A stretch of 64,000 nt of DNA from Streptomyces sp. MUM 203J (GTDB taxonomy: Bacteria > Actinomycetota > Actinomycetes > Streptomycetales > Streptomycetaceae), in the NCBI RefSeq assembly GCF_022414595.1, contig NZ_JADWYO010000006.1:62001-126000 (forward strand), in the 5' to 3' direction. The position numbers were made by a program, and so were the translations under genes. Below are positions 50,688 through 58,652 of this stretch, in pieces; position 1 is the stretch's first letter, and each line of letters starts with the position of its first letter. The notes under the pieces are model-generated. The model was not told where the DNA came from and ran no database searches. It saw nothing but the letters and a program-made list of their open reading frames with translations.

Positions 50688-52343
50688 ATGACCCAGCACC
50701 TTGCCGCCGCCCCCGCCGCCCCGACCACCGGCACGGACACCGGCTGGTGGAGAGACGCGGTGATCTACCAGGTGTACCCGCGCAGCTTCGCCGACGGCAA
50801 CGGCGACGGCATGGGCGACCTGGAGGGCATCCGCGGCCGCCTCCCCTACCTGAAGGACCTGGGTGTCGACGCCGTCTGGCTCAGCCCCTTCTACGCCTCC
50901 CCGCAGGCCGACGCCGGTTACGACGTGGCCGACTACCGGGCCATCGACCCGATGTTCGGCACCTTGCTCGACGCCGACGCGCTCGTGCGCGAGGCCCACG
51001 AGCTGGGCCTGCGGATCATCGTCGACCTGGTGCCGAACCACTCCTCCGACCGGCACGAGTGGTTCCAGCGCGCCCTGCGGGAGGGCCCCGGCTCCCCGCT
51101 GCGCGAGCGCTACCACTTCCGCCCCGGCAAGGGCGTCGACGGCGAACTCCCCCCGAACGACTGGGAGTCCATCTTCGGCGGCCCCGCCTGGACGCGTGTC
51201 GCGGACGGCGAGTGGTACCTGCACCTCTTCGCCCCGGAGCAGCCCGACTTCAACTGGGAGCACCCCGCCGTACGGGACGAGTTCCGCTCCATCCTGCGCT
51301 TCTGGCTCGACATGGGCGTCGACGGCTTCCGCGTCGACGTCGCCCACGGTCTGGTCAAGGCCGAGGGCCTGCCCGACGTCGGCGGCCACGACCAGCTGAA
51401 GCTGCTCGGCAACGACGTGATGCCGTTCTTCGACCAGGAAGGCGTCCACGAGATCTACCGCAGCTGGCGGAAGGTCCTCCAGGAGTACGACGGCGAGCGT
51501 GTCCTCGTCGCGGAGGCCTGGACCCCGACCGTCGAGCGCACCGCCAACTACGTGCGCCCCGACGAGATGCACCAGGCGTTCAACTTCCAGTACCTGGGCA
51601 CCCACTGGGACGCGGCCGAGCTCCGCGAGGTCATCGACGTCTCGCTGGCCGCGATGCGCCCGGTCGGCGCGCCCACCACCTGGGTGCTGTCCAACCACGA
51701 CGTGACCCGCCACGCCACCCGGTTCGCGAACCCGGCGGGACTCGGCACCCAGCTGCGGGAGGCCGGCGACCGCGCGCTGGGCCTGCGCCGAGCCCGCGCG
51801 GCGACCCTGCTCATGCTGGCGCTGCCCGGCTCCGCGTACGTCTACCAGGGCGAGGAACTGGGCCTGCCCGACGTCACCGACCTGCCGGACGAGGTGCGCC
51901 AGGACCCGTCGTTCTTCCGCGCCAGCGGCCAGGACGGCTTCCGCGACGGCTGCCGCGTGCCGATCCCGTGGACCGTGGAGGGCGGCTCGTACGGCTTCGG
52001 GGCCGGGGGCAGCTGGCTGCCGCAGCCCGCCACCTGGGGCGCGCTGTCGGTCGAGGCCCAGACCGGGGTGCCCGGCTCGACGCTGGAGCTGTACCGCACG
52101 GCGCTGCGGGTGCGGCGCGAGCAGCCCGGCCTCGGCGCGGGCGCGGACGTCGAGTGGCTGGTGGCGCCGGAGGGCGTGCTGTCCTTCCGCCGCGAGGGGT
52201 TCGTCTGCACGGCCAACACGACGGCAGCCCCGGTCCGCATCGAGGTCCCCGGCCGCATGCTGCTGTCGAGCGAGCAGGTCCGTACGAGCGTGGACGGCAC
52301 GGCCGAACTGCCCGCCGACACCACGGTCTGGTGGGCGGAGTGA
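50688..52343 (+). CDS. aglA: GH13 alpha-glucosidase / oligo-1,6-glucosidase-like enzyme
   Basis: 551 aa. Cytoplasmic; hydrolyses imported maltodextrins to glucose. GH13 regions: YQVYPRSFADGNGDGMGDL, VDLVPNHSSDRHEW, GVDGFRVDVAHGLV (nucleophile Asp), VLVAEAWTP (acid Glu), TWVLSNHDVTRHATRF (stabilising Asp with HD). All catalytic residues are present. AGGGAAG before ATG. Its stop overlaps the start of the second LacI gene (GTGA). No transglycosidase-specific domain is added. Confidence 0.93.
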   Translation: MTQHLAAAPAAPTTGTDTGWWRDAVIYQVYPRSFADGNGDGMGDLEGIRGRLPYLKDLGVDAVWLSPFYASPQADAGYDVADYRAIDPMFGTLLDADALVREAHELGLRIIVDLVPNHSSDRHEWFQRALREGPGSPLRERYHFRPGKGVDGELPPNDWESIFGGPAWTRVADGEWYLHLFAPEQPDFNWEHPAVRDEFRSILRFWLDMGVDGFRVDVAHGLVKAEGLPDVGGHDQLKLLGNDVMPFFDQEGVHEIYRSWRKVLQEYDGERVLVAEAWTPTVERTANYVRPDEMHQAFNFQYLGTHWDAAELREVIDVSLAAMRPVGAPTTWVLSNHDVTRHATRFANPAGLGTQLREAGDRALGLRRARAATLLMLALPGSAYVYQGEELGLPDVTDLPDEVRQDPSFFRASGQDGFRDGCRVPIPWTVEGGSYGFGAGGSWLPQPATWGALSVEAQTGVPGSTLELYRTALRVRREQPGLGAGADVEWLVAPEGVLSFRREGFVCTANTTAAPVRIEVPGRMLLSSEQVRTSVDGTAELPADTTVWWAE

Positions 52344-53413
52344 CCATCTCCCTGGCGCGGGGCGGCGCCGCCGGTGACCTTGGTGTCACCGGCGGCGCCG
52401 CCCCGCGCCTCGCGGACATCGCGGCCCAGGCCGGGGTCAGCGAGGCCACGGTCAGCCGCGTCCTGAACGGCAAGGCGGGCGTCGCCCCGGCGACCCGCCA
52501 CCGGGTGCTGACCGCGCTCGACCTGCTGGGCTACGAACGCCCCGTACGCCTCAGACAGCGCAGCGCGGGCCTGATCGGCCTGGTGATCCCCGAGCTGACG
52601 AACCCGATCTTCCCGGCGTTCGCCCAGGTCATCGAGCAGACCCTGGCGGGCCACGGCTACACCCCCGTGCTGTGCACCCAGATGCCGGGCGGCGCGACGG
52701 AGGACGAACTGGTGGAGCAGCTGGAGGAGCGCGGCGTCACCGGCATCGTCTTCATGTCGGGCCTCCACGCGGACACCACGGAGGACCCGGGCCGCTACGA
52801 GCGCCTGGCGGCGAGGGGCGTGCCGTTCGTCCTGATCAACGGCTTCAACGACCGGGTGAACGCGCCCTTCGTCTCTCCCGACGACCGGGCGGCGGCCCGC
52901 ATGGCGGTGAGCCACCTGACCGACCTCGGCCACGAGCGCGTCGGCCTGGCCATCGGCCCCACCCGGTACGTTCCCTCCCGCCGCAAGGCCGAGGGCTTCG
53001 TCTCCGCCCTGCACCGGCTGCTGGGCGTCCCGCGCGAGGAGGCCGACTCGTACATCCAGTCCACGCTTTTCGGCGTCGAGGGCGGCCACGCGGCGGCCGA
53101 CACCCTCCTGGACCAGGGCTGCACCGGCATCGTCTGCGGCAGCGACCTGATGGCGCTCGGTGCGATCCGCGCGGTACGGGCACGGGGCCTGGACGTGCCC
53201 GGGGACGTGTCGGTGGTCGGCTTCGACGACTCCCCGCTCATCGCCTTCACCGACCCGCCCCTGACGACGGTCCGCCAGCCGGTCCGCGCGATGGCGACGG
53301 CGGCGGTGGACGCGCTGCTGGAGGAGATCGAGGGCAACCCGGTCCAGCGCACGGAGTACGTGTTCCAGCCGGAACTGGTGGTACGGGGCTCGACGGCGGC
53401 GCCGGGGAGGTGA
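52340..53413 (+). CDS. Second LacI-family regulator, MalR paralogue
   Basis: 357 aa from GTG 52340 (GTGA overlap with aglA). Core is nearly the same as MalR of this window: RLADIAAQAGVSEATVSRVL, GYERPVRLRQRSAGLIGL, SPLIAFTDPPLTTVRQPVRA. It has about 22 extra residues (MTISLARGGAAGDLGVTGGAAP) before the HTH, encoded by a perfect 25-bp inverted repeat. There is no other start in frame before the HTH. Being last in malEFG-aglA, it should be induced by maltose and could give negative feedback or control other targets. Confidence 0.88.
   Translation: MTISLARGGAAGDLGVTGGAAPRLADIAAQAGVSEATVSRVLNGKAGVAPATRHRVLTALDLLGYERPVRLRQRSAGLIGLVIPELTNPIFPAFAQVIEQTLAGHGYTPVLCTQMPGGATEDELVEQLEERGVTGIVFMSGLHADTTEDPGRYERLAARGVPFVLINGFNDRVNAPFVSPDDRAAARMAVSHLTDLGHERVGLAIGPTRYVPSRRKAEGFVSALHRLLGVPREEADSYIQSTLFGVEGGHAAADTLLDQGCTGIVCGSDLMALGAIRAVRARGLDVPGDVSVVGFDDSPLIAFTDPPLTTVRQPVRAMATAAVDALLEEIEGNPVQRTEYVFQPELVVRGSTAAPGR
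52354..52409 (+). repeat. Perfect 25-bp inverted repeat inside the 5' end of the second LacI gene
   Basis: Arms 52354-52378 and 52385-52409 with a 6-base loop CTTGGT, about 15 bases after the GTG start and just after the aglA stop. It could terminate aglA transcripts, or sequester or stall initiation of the regulator. Confidence 0.85.
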
Positions 53414-53422
53414 CGGCGGCGT

Positions 53423-53480
53423 GGGCGGGCGGGGCCCGGCCCCGCCCGCCCGGGGGCGCCCTCCAGGGGTGGGCGCCCCC
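53423..53480 (+). terminator. Tandem terminator hairpins closing the maltose operon
   Basis: GGGCGGGCGGGGC (53423-53435) / GCCCCGCCCGCCC (53439-53451), then GGGGGCGCC (53452-53460) / GGCGCCCCC (53472-53480). Confidence 0.8.
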
Positions 53481-53561
53481 TCCCAGGCGGACGGGGCGGC
53501 CCGCCTGCGCGATGCACCCGGGCCTCCGGCTTGTTTGCGGGACCAGGGGCCTGACGCGAGG

Positions 53562-53777
53562 TCAGGTGAACGGGCGATCGTGCTGATCCCGCAGCGACGG
53601 CAGCGGGACGAGGGTCCAGCCCCGCGCGTGCCACGCGTCCTCGGTGTACTCACCGGCCAGCCGGTACCAGCCACCCTTGTCAGGCGGCGCTGTGACAACG
53701 GCGACCTTCATCCGCGCGGTATCGAGGACACGTGCACCGCCACTGAATTCCCTCCCGAACGGGGGACGGTGAGCCAT
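53562..53777 (-). CDS. Small conserved hypothetical protein
   Basis: 71 aa: MAHRPPFGREFSGGARVLDT, then ARMKVAVVTAPPDKGGWYRL and AGEYTEDAWHARGWTLVPLPSL. Soluble and mixed alpha/beta. ATG 53777 overlaps the stop of the upstream gene (TGATG), so it is translationally coupled. GAAGGGGG lies ahead. Probable partner of the divergent XRE regulators, as such small genes are common near them. No family. Confidence 0.65.
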   Translation of the reverse strand: MAHRPPFGREFSGGARVLDTARMKVAVVTAPPDKGGWYRLAGEYTEDAWHARGWTLVPLPSLRDQHDRPFT

Positions 53778-54130
53778 CACAGGGCCCCCTTCCGAGCCGC
53801 GGCGTACCGCGCGAGCATCTGTGCGCCTCCGGCGAGGAGCCGGAGGTTCGCGCCGGGGTCGTGCACGGCGTCGGCGGCGACGGCCCGCGCGTGGGTCACC
53901 GTGCTGAGCGCGATGTCCCGGGCCCGCCCGTCGGCCAGGTCGCGGGCGTAGGCACCGGCGGCGTCCGCGTACGCACGGATGTAACCCCGCAGCCGCTCCC
54001 GGAGCGCGTCGGCCGCCTCGCCGGTCGGTCTCAGGGCGGCGAGGCGCAGGGCCAGGTCCACGTCCTGGGCGACGTGTGAGGTGTCCACGGGAGGCGGCGT
54101 GGAGGGCGGGTTCGTGTGGGGCACTGCCAT
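53777..54130 (-). CDS. Helical protein, DUF6415-like
   Basis: 117 aa, all helical: DVDLALRLAALRPTGEAADA, LRERLRGYIRAYADAAGAYA, ALSTVTHARAVAADAVHDPG. The layout resembles small Streptomyces proteins labelled DUF6415 that accompany XRE regulators. GAGGGGAACGACG precedes ATG 54130. It starts 147 bases from the divergent regulator. Confidence 0.6.
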   Translation of the reverse strand: MAVPHTNPPSTPPPVDTSHVAQDVDLALRLAALRPTGEAADALRERLRGYIRAYADAAGAYARDLADGRARDIALSTVTHARAVAADAVHDPGANLRLLAGGAQMLARYAAARKGAL

Positions 54131-54277
54131 CGTCGTTCCCCTCGACCGGGTGCTGGGAGACGGGCCGCCCCGGGTGTTTCCGTGCGGCTGACATCCATCC
54201 AACGCGGGTACGGGCCGGGGGAGAACCGGGCACTCTGAAGGTCCGGTTGAACGCGTTGAACGCTCGGGGGTGCGGCC

Positions 54278-55627
54278 ATGGCGGCACAGGCACGGACACG
54301 GACACGGACACCCAACGAGGCGCTGACCCGCCTGATGGCCGAGGCAGGAGTCGGGAACGCCCAGCTCGCGCGCAGAGTGAACACGGTCGGCGCCGAACTG
54401 GGGCTGCGGCTGCACTACGACAAGTCCACGGTCTCCCACTGGCTGAAGGGGAGCGTGCCGAAGGCCGAGGCCCGTCCGGCGGTGACGGAGGCGCTGGGGC
54501 GCCTGGTGGGCCGTCCTGTGGTGGCGGCCGAGCTGGGATGGGGGGCAGAAGCCCCCGGGACACGGGACGTGGCGGCGGGTGTGATGGAGCTGAGCCGGGC
54601 CGACATGGACCCGTCCCGGCGGGGAGTGCTGGGGGCCGGGCTGTACAGCGCGACACTGCTGGTGCCGTCGTTCCAGGAGGTCCTGGCCGGGCGGGCGGAG
54701 GCGGCGGAGGCCGGGCGGACGGTGCGGATCGGGGCGGGCGACGTGGAGACCGTACGGAGGATGACGGTCAAGGTCGCGGAGATCCTGGACGAGATCGGCG
54801 CCGGGCATGCCCGGCCGATGGCCGCCGCGTTCCTGGCGAACACCGTGGGGGCGTATCTGAAGGCGTCGGGGCCGGAGCATGTGCGGCGGGACATGCGGGC
54901 CGCCGCAGCCGACCTGGTGTACCTGACGGGCTGGATGGCCATGTACGAGGAGCGCCAGGGGCTGGGCCAGCGGTACTACCTGGAGGCGCTCGCACTGGCC
55001 GGGGAGGCGGAGGATCATGTCACCTACTGCCGCACCCTCCGCGGCATGAGCCTCCAGGCCTCGCACCTCGGGTACGGGGCGCGGGCGCTGGAACTGGCGG
55101 ACGCGGCGGCGGAGGCGGCCCCGGCGGCCGGGCCGCGCCTGGTGGCGTTCCTGCGCGGCCAGCAGGCCCACGGCTCGGCCATGGTGGGCGACCGGCACGG
55201 CGCGCTGGCCCGGCTGCGGGAGACGGAGGGCGCACTGGCACGGGCCGACAACCGGCGTGACGCGGTGGGCGGTTACGACGAGGCGGCGTACTTCTTCCAC
55301 GAGGCCCACGTCCGCTGGAGCCTGGGCGACGGCGAGGGCTCGGTCCGGAGCCTGCGCCGCTCCAACGCCGCACGGTCCGCCGAGGAACGGCAGGGGCGGC
55401 TGCACTGCCTGGGCGTGATCGCGGAACGCCAGTTCCGTATGCGTCACGTGGAAGCCGCCTGCGCCACCTGGCACGCCTTCCTCGACGACCACGTGACCCT
55501 CTCCTCCGCCCGCGGTGACGCCCATCTCACCGCCATGCTGCGTGCCCTGCCCGCATACCGGGGGCTCGGAGCCGTACGCGAACTGGAGGAGCGGGCGCGG
55601 CACGTCGCGGCCATGAAGGCCGGCTGA
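54278..55627 (+). CDS. XRE-like regulator with TPR-like C-terminal domain
   Basis: 449 aa. N-terminal HTH: RLMAEAGVGNAQLARRVNTVG ... YDKSTVSHWLKGSVPKAEAR (about residues 17-62). A linker and helical TPR-like region (ARALELADAAAEAAPAAG, ALARLRETEGALARADN, HVEAACATWHAFLDDHV) follow. This is the common Streptomyces architecture of a DNA-binding head with a tetratricopeptide sensor. Its stop shares a base with the next start (TGATG), so it is coupled to a second such regulator. Divergent from the two small genes. Confidence 0.85.
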   Translation: MAAQARTRTRTPNEALTRLMAEAGVGNAQLARRVNTVGAELGLRLHYDKSTVSHWLKGSVPKAEARPAVTEALGRLVGRPVVAAELGWGAEAPGTRDVAAGVMELSRADMDPSRRGVLGAGLYSATLLVPSFQEVLAGRAEAAEAGRTVRIGAGDVETVRRMTVKVAEILDEIGAGHARPMAAAFLANTVGAYLKASGPEHVRRDMRAAAADLVYLTGWMAMYEERQGLGQRYYLEALALAGEAEDHVTYCRTLRGMSLQASHLGYGARALELADAAAEAAPAAGPRLVAFLRGQQAHGSAMVGDRHGALARLRETEGALARADNRRDAVGGYDEAAYFFHEAHVRWSLGDGEGSVRSLRRSNAARSAEERQGRLHCLGVIAERQFRMRHVEAACATWHAFLDDHVTLSSARGDAHLTAMLRALPAYRGLGAVRELEERARHVAAMKAG

Positions 55628-56844
55628 TGCGTGGCCCTCCTGCGGGGAAGGCTCAGGCCATGGAGAGCAGCCGCAAGCCCACCGCCGGTGAAAACATTGC
55701 CGTCCTGCGCAAAGCGCGCGGGATCGGTCAGGCCAGGCTCGCACGCCGGATGGGCATCACGGTCTCGTACCTCAGCAAGGTCGAGATCGGGCTCAGGCCC
55801 GCCACACCCACGGTTGTAGCGGCTGCCGCCGAGGCGCTGCATGTCACCACCGCCCGGATCCACGGGCAGCCCTTCGCGGATCCGTCCGAGCAGGCCGACC
55901 TGCTCAACGAACTCCGCGGCGCGGTACGTCGGCACACACTGCCGAAGGAGGACACGCCCGCGCGGAGCGAGCTGGCCCAGGGCCTTCAGCAGGCCGCGCA
56001 GCTGCGGGCCGACACCAAGTATCTGGAGCTTCTCCGCATACTGCCCAGGCTCCTCGGCCAGGCGACCGCGACCGCGCTGGACGCTGGTGGGGACGCGGTG
56101 GCGTGGGGGCAGGTGTCGGACCTGTACGGGTGCGCCTACGCGGTCGCCCACCGCCTCGCCCAGCCCGACCTGGCCGACATGGTCGTCTCCCGCCAGCAGT
56201 GGGCCGCCCAGCGCACCTGGAACCCGGCGGCCGACGCCGCGGCGGCCTGGAACGAGGCCGGGACGTACCAGAGCGCGGGCCAGTACGACGACGGCCTGGC
56301 CATCGTCGAGCGGGCCATCAGCCACTACGGGCGCTCCCGCTCCGACGGCCCCGAACCGGTCGTCGTGCTGGGCTCACTCCACCTGCGCGGAGTCGTCCTC
56401 GCCTCCCGCCACCGGGACAAGGAGGCCACCAAGGCCCACCTGCGGTACGCCAAGGATCTGGCCCTACAGCTGCCCGACGACCGGCTCCTGCACAACCTGA
56501 CCTTCGGAGAAGGCAACACCGCGCTGTACGAACTCGCCGCCCACATCGAACTGGACCAGCCCGACGAGGCCGTACGGATGGCCGCGCCCCTCGTGACCGC
56601 GCCCCCAACGGGGCTGAAACCGAACCGTGTCGGCCGCTTCTACATCGACCTGGCCCGCGCCCGGCTCGCCACCAAGGACCTGGACGGGGCCGAGGAGGCC
56701 CTGAAACCGGCGTTCACGGTGTCGCCGCAGATGGCGGAGATCCACCCCATGAGCCGTGAGGTTCTCCGCGTGCTGTTCGTCCTGCACCAGCGCAGCCGCC
56801 CCGACCTGATGGCGATGGCGAAGCGCACCGGACTGGCTTCCTGA
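55627..56844 (+). CDS. XRE-family regulator with TPR-like C-terminal domain
   Basis: 405 aa from ATG 55627; ATG 55660 (GGAAGG 8 bases ahead) is an equally good start giving 394 aa. HTH: ENIAVLRKARGIGQARLARRMGITVSYLSKVEIG (key residues Q, LAR, GIT, S.LSKVE). The C-terminal part has TPR-like repeats (AWNEAGTYQSAGQYDDGLAIVERAI and ARLATKDLDGAEEALKPAF). Unlike the upstream regulator it has the classical Cro-type HTH, so the two are not simple duplicates. No dedicated promoter between them. Confidence 0.88.
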   Translation: MRGPPAGKAQAMESSRKPTAGENIAVLRKARGIGQARLARRMGITVSYLSKVEIGLRPATPTVVAAAAEALHVTTARIHGQPFADPSEQADLLNELRGAVRRHTLPKEDTPARSELAQGLQQAAQLRADTKYLELLRILPRLLGQATATALDAGGDAVAWGQVSDLYGCAYAVAHRLAQPDLADMVVSRQQWAAQRTWNPAADAAAAWNEAGTYQSAGQYDDGLAIVERAISHYGRSRSDGPEPVVVLGSLHLRGVVLASRHRDKEATKAHLRYAKDLALQLPDDRLLHNLTFGEGNTALYELAAHIELDQPDEAVRMAAPLVTAPPTGLKPNRVGRFYIDLARARLATKDLDGAEEALKPAFTVSPQMAEIHPMSREVLRVLFVLHQRSRPDLMAMAKRTGLAS

Positions 56845-56856
56845 CCGGTTGCGCAG

Positions 56857-57033
56857 TCAGCCCCCGCGCCGTTCCGTGATCCGGCGGGCCGCCGGCAGGC
56901 CCGAGGCGGCGGTGAGGAGGGCGGCCTCCAGGCCCGCCGGCGCGCCCACGCACACGGGGGCGACGACCGGCGGGGTGAACCGGAGGCGGTTCTCGCACAG
57001 GCGGCGCCGTACCGGGGCCGCGGCCGGGATCAC
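56857..57033 (-). CDS. Short hypothetical protein coupled to the MBL-rhodanese gene
   Basis: 58 aa (MIPAAAPVRRRLCENRLRFT...). GTG 57033 overlaps the TGA of the upstream gene in GTGA, and third codon positions are almost all G/C, both favouring real translation. Two Cys and a Val/Ala-rich middle are visible. No family is recognised. Converges with the XRE regulator. Confidence 0.4.
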   Translation of the reverse strand: MIPAAAPVRRRLCENRLRFTPPVVAPVCVGAPAGLEAALLTAASGLPAARRITERRGG

Positions 57034-58403
57034 CTGGCGTCACCCTCGGTGAGCCGCAGGCCGTGCGCCGCCGCGTAGTCGGACGGGCCGCCCCTGAGGA
57101 CCGTCACGCCCGGGTGGCCCGCCGCCTCCAGGACGCTGGCCGCCGTCATCGCGCGCTGACCGCGCGCGCAGGCCACGACCGCGCCCCGGGGGACGTCGGC
57201 GGTGCGGGAGGGCAGGGCGCCGAGTTCCAGACTGAGGGCTCCGGGGACGTGACCGGCGGTGTACTCCGACTCCTGGCGTACGTCGACGTACGGGGCCGTC
57301 GCAGCCGTACGGTCCGGTGTGACGTACGGGGTGGTGGCCGTGCGGAGGCCCGCTGCCGTCCAGGCCCGCATGCCGCCGTCCAGGCGTCCCGCCAGACGTT
57401 CGTAGCCGATCTTGAACGACTGCCAGACGAGTTCGCCCCTGTCCTGGCCCTCGTCCATGACGAAGGCCAGGGGCACGTCGTCCGGCAGCAGCCAGCCGAT
57501 CCAGGTCGCGAACCGGGCGCGCAGCGGGATGGACAGCGAGCCGGGGACGTGGCCGCAGGCGTACGAGGCCGAAGGGCGTACGTCGACGACGCGGCCGCCC
57601 CGGCCGGTCAGCGCCCGCACCCGGGCCGGGTCCAGCGCGGGCAGCTCCGGGGCGGCCGTCAGGACCCCGGGTCCGCGGCGGTTGCGCTCGGTCAGGCGGG
57701 TGAAGTACGCGGGGTACGTGCCCAGTCCCGCCGTCAGGCGCCGCACGAACGCGTCCTCGTCCGGCGCCGCCAGCAGCGCGTTCGCCTGTCTCTGCGCGCC
57801 GATCGTGGTCGTACGCTCCGCGCCCGGCGGCGCCGAGCAGAACGAGCCCGCCCCATGGGTGGGCCACACCCCGGTGGCGTCCGGCAGCGCCGCCAGTCGG
57901 CGCAGCGAGTGGTACTGGGCGCGGGCCAGTTCCTCGGCGCGGCCGGTGCCCAGCAGGTCCGTGCGGGCGGCCGAGCCCACGATCAGCGAGCCCCCGGTGA
58001 ACACCCCCAGCTCCCGCGCCCCGTCCAGCAGCAGGAACGCCAGGTGCTCGTCGGTGTGCCCCGGAGTGGCCAGCGCCCGCAGGGTCAGCCCGCCCAGGTC
58101 CACCTCGTCGCCGTCGGCCAGGCCCCGGTGCGGGAAGGCGCGGCGCCCCGCGGCGGAGGCGAGGACGGCGGCGCCCTCGTCGTGGGCGAGCTGGACGGCG
58201 CCGGAGAGGAAGTCGGCGTGCAGGTGTGTGTCCGCAGCGTAGGCGACCCGCAGGCCCCGGCGCCGCGCGGCGGCGCGCACGGCGCGCAGGTCGCGCCCGG
58301 CGTCCACGGCCAGTGCGCGGCCGTCGCCCAGGTCGACGAGATAGGTGCTGTTGCCCAGACCGGTGTCCACCAGCGGAATCAGCTGGTCCTCGGTGAAGCC
58401 CAC
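57030..58403 (-). CDS. MBL-fold hydrolase with two C-terminal rhodanese domains
   Basis: 457 aa from GTG 58403 (GGAGG 6 bases ahead). Persulfide dioxygenase-like MBL domain: THLHADFLSGAV (H-x-H-x-D metal motif), ATPGHTDEHLAF and WPTHGAGSFC. The first rhodanese domain (VVDVRPSASYACGHVPGSLS) has FVMDEGQDRG in the active-site loop without Cys, so it is inactive; the second (PYVDVRQESEYTAGHVPGALS) has VVACARGQRAM with Cys intact. Known fusions oxidise glutathione or mycothiol persulfide and transfer sulfur; substrate here unknown. Divergent from a TAP-family hydrolase. Confidence 0.9.
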   Translation of the reverse strand: MGFTEDQLIPLVDTGLGNSTYLVDLGDGRALAVDAGRDLRAVRAAARRRGLRVAYAADTHLHADFLSGAVQLAHDEGAAVLASAAGRRAFPHRGLADGDEVDLGGLTLRALATPGHTDEHLAFLLLDGARELGVFTGGSLIVGSAARTDLLGTGRAEELARAQYHSLRRLAALPDATGVWPTHGAGSFCSAPPGAERTTTIGAQRQANALLAAPDEDAFVRRLTAGLGTYPAYFTRLTERNRRGPGVLTAAPELPALDPARVRALTGRGGRVVDVRPSASYACGHVPGSLSIPLRARFATWIGWLLPDDVPLAFVMDEGQDRGELVWQSFKIGYERLAGRLDGGMRAWTAAGLRTATTPYVTPDRTAATAPYVDVRQESEYTAGHVPGALSLELGALPSRTADVPRGAVVACARGQRAMTAASVLEAAGHPGVTVLRGGPSDYAAAHGLRLTEGDAR

Positions 58404-58652
58404 GGCGGTCCTCCAGGGTCCGGGAACGGCCCGCCCTCCGCGGGGCGGCCGGTCCGCTCGCCTCCCCTTCATCCATCTATACAGCGCGGACCGGGCGCGA
58501 TCGACCGGGCACGGCCCCCCTGACGGTCTTCGGCCGACTCCGGTTGTCCTCCGTCCGGACGATGTGAGGAAGGGATTCCGGTTCATAGGGTGACCCGGCC
58601 GCCGCCGACCCGCCGTGGCCTCTGTCCGTCCTCTCATCCGGAGCGCTTCCCC

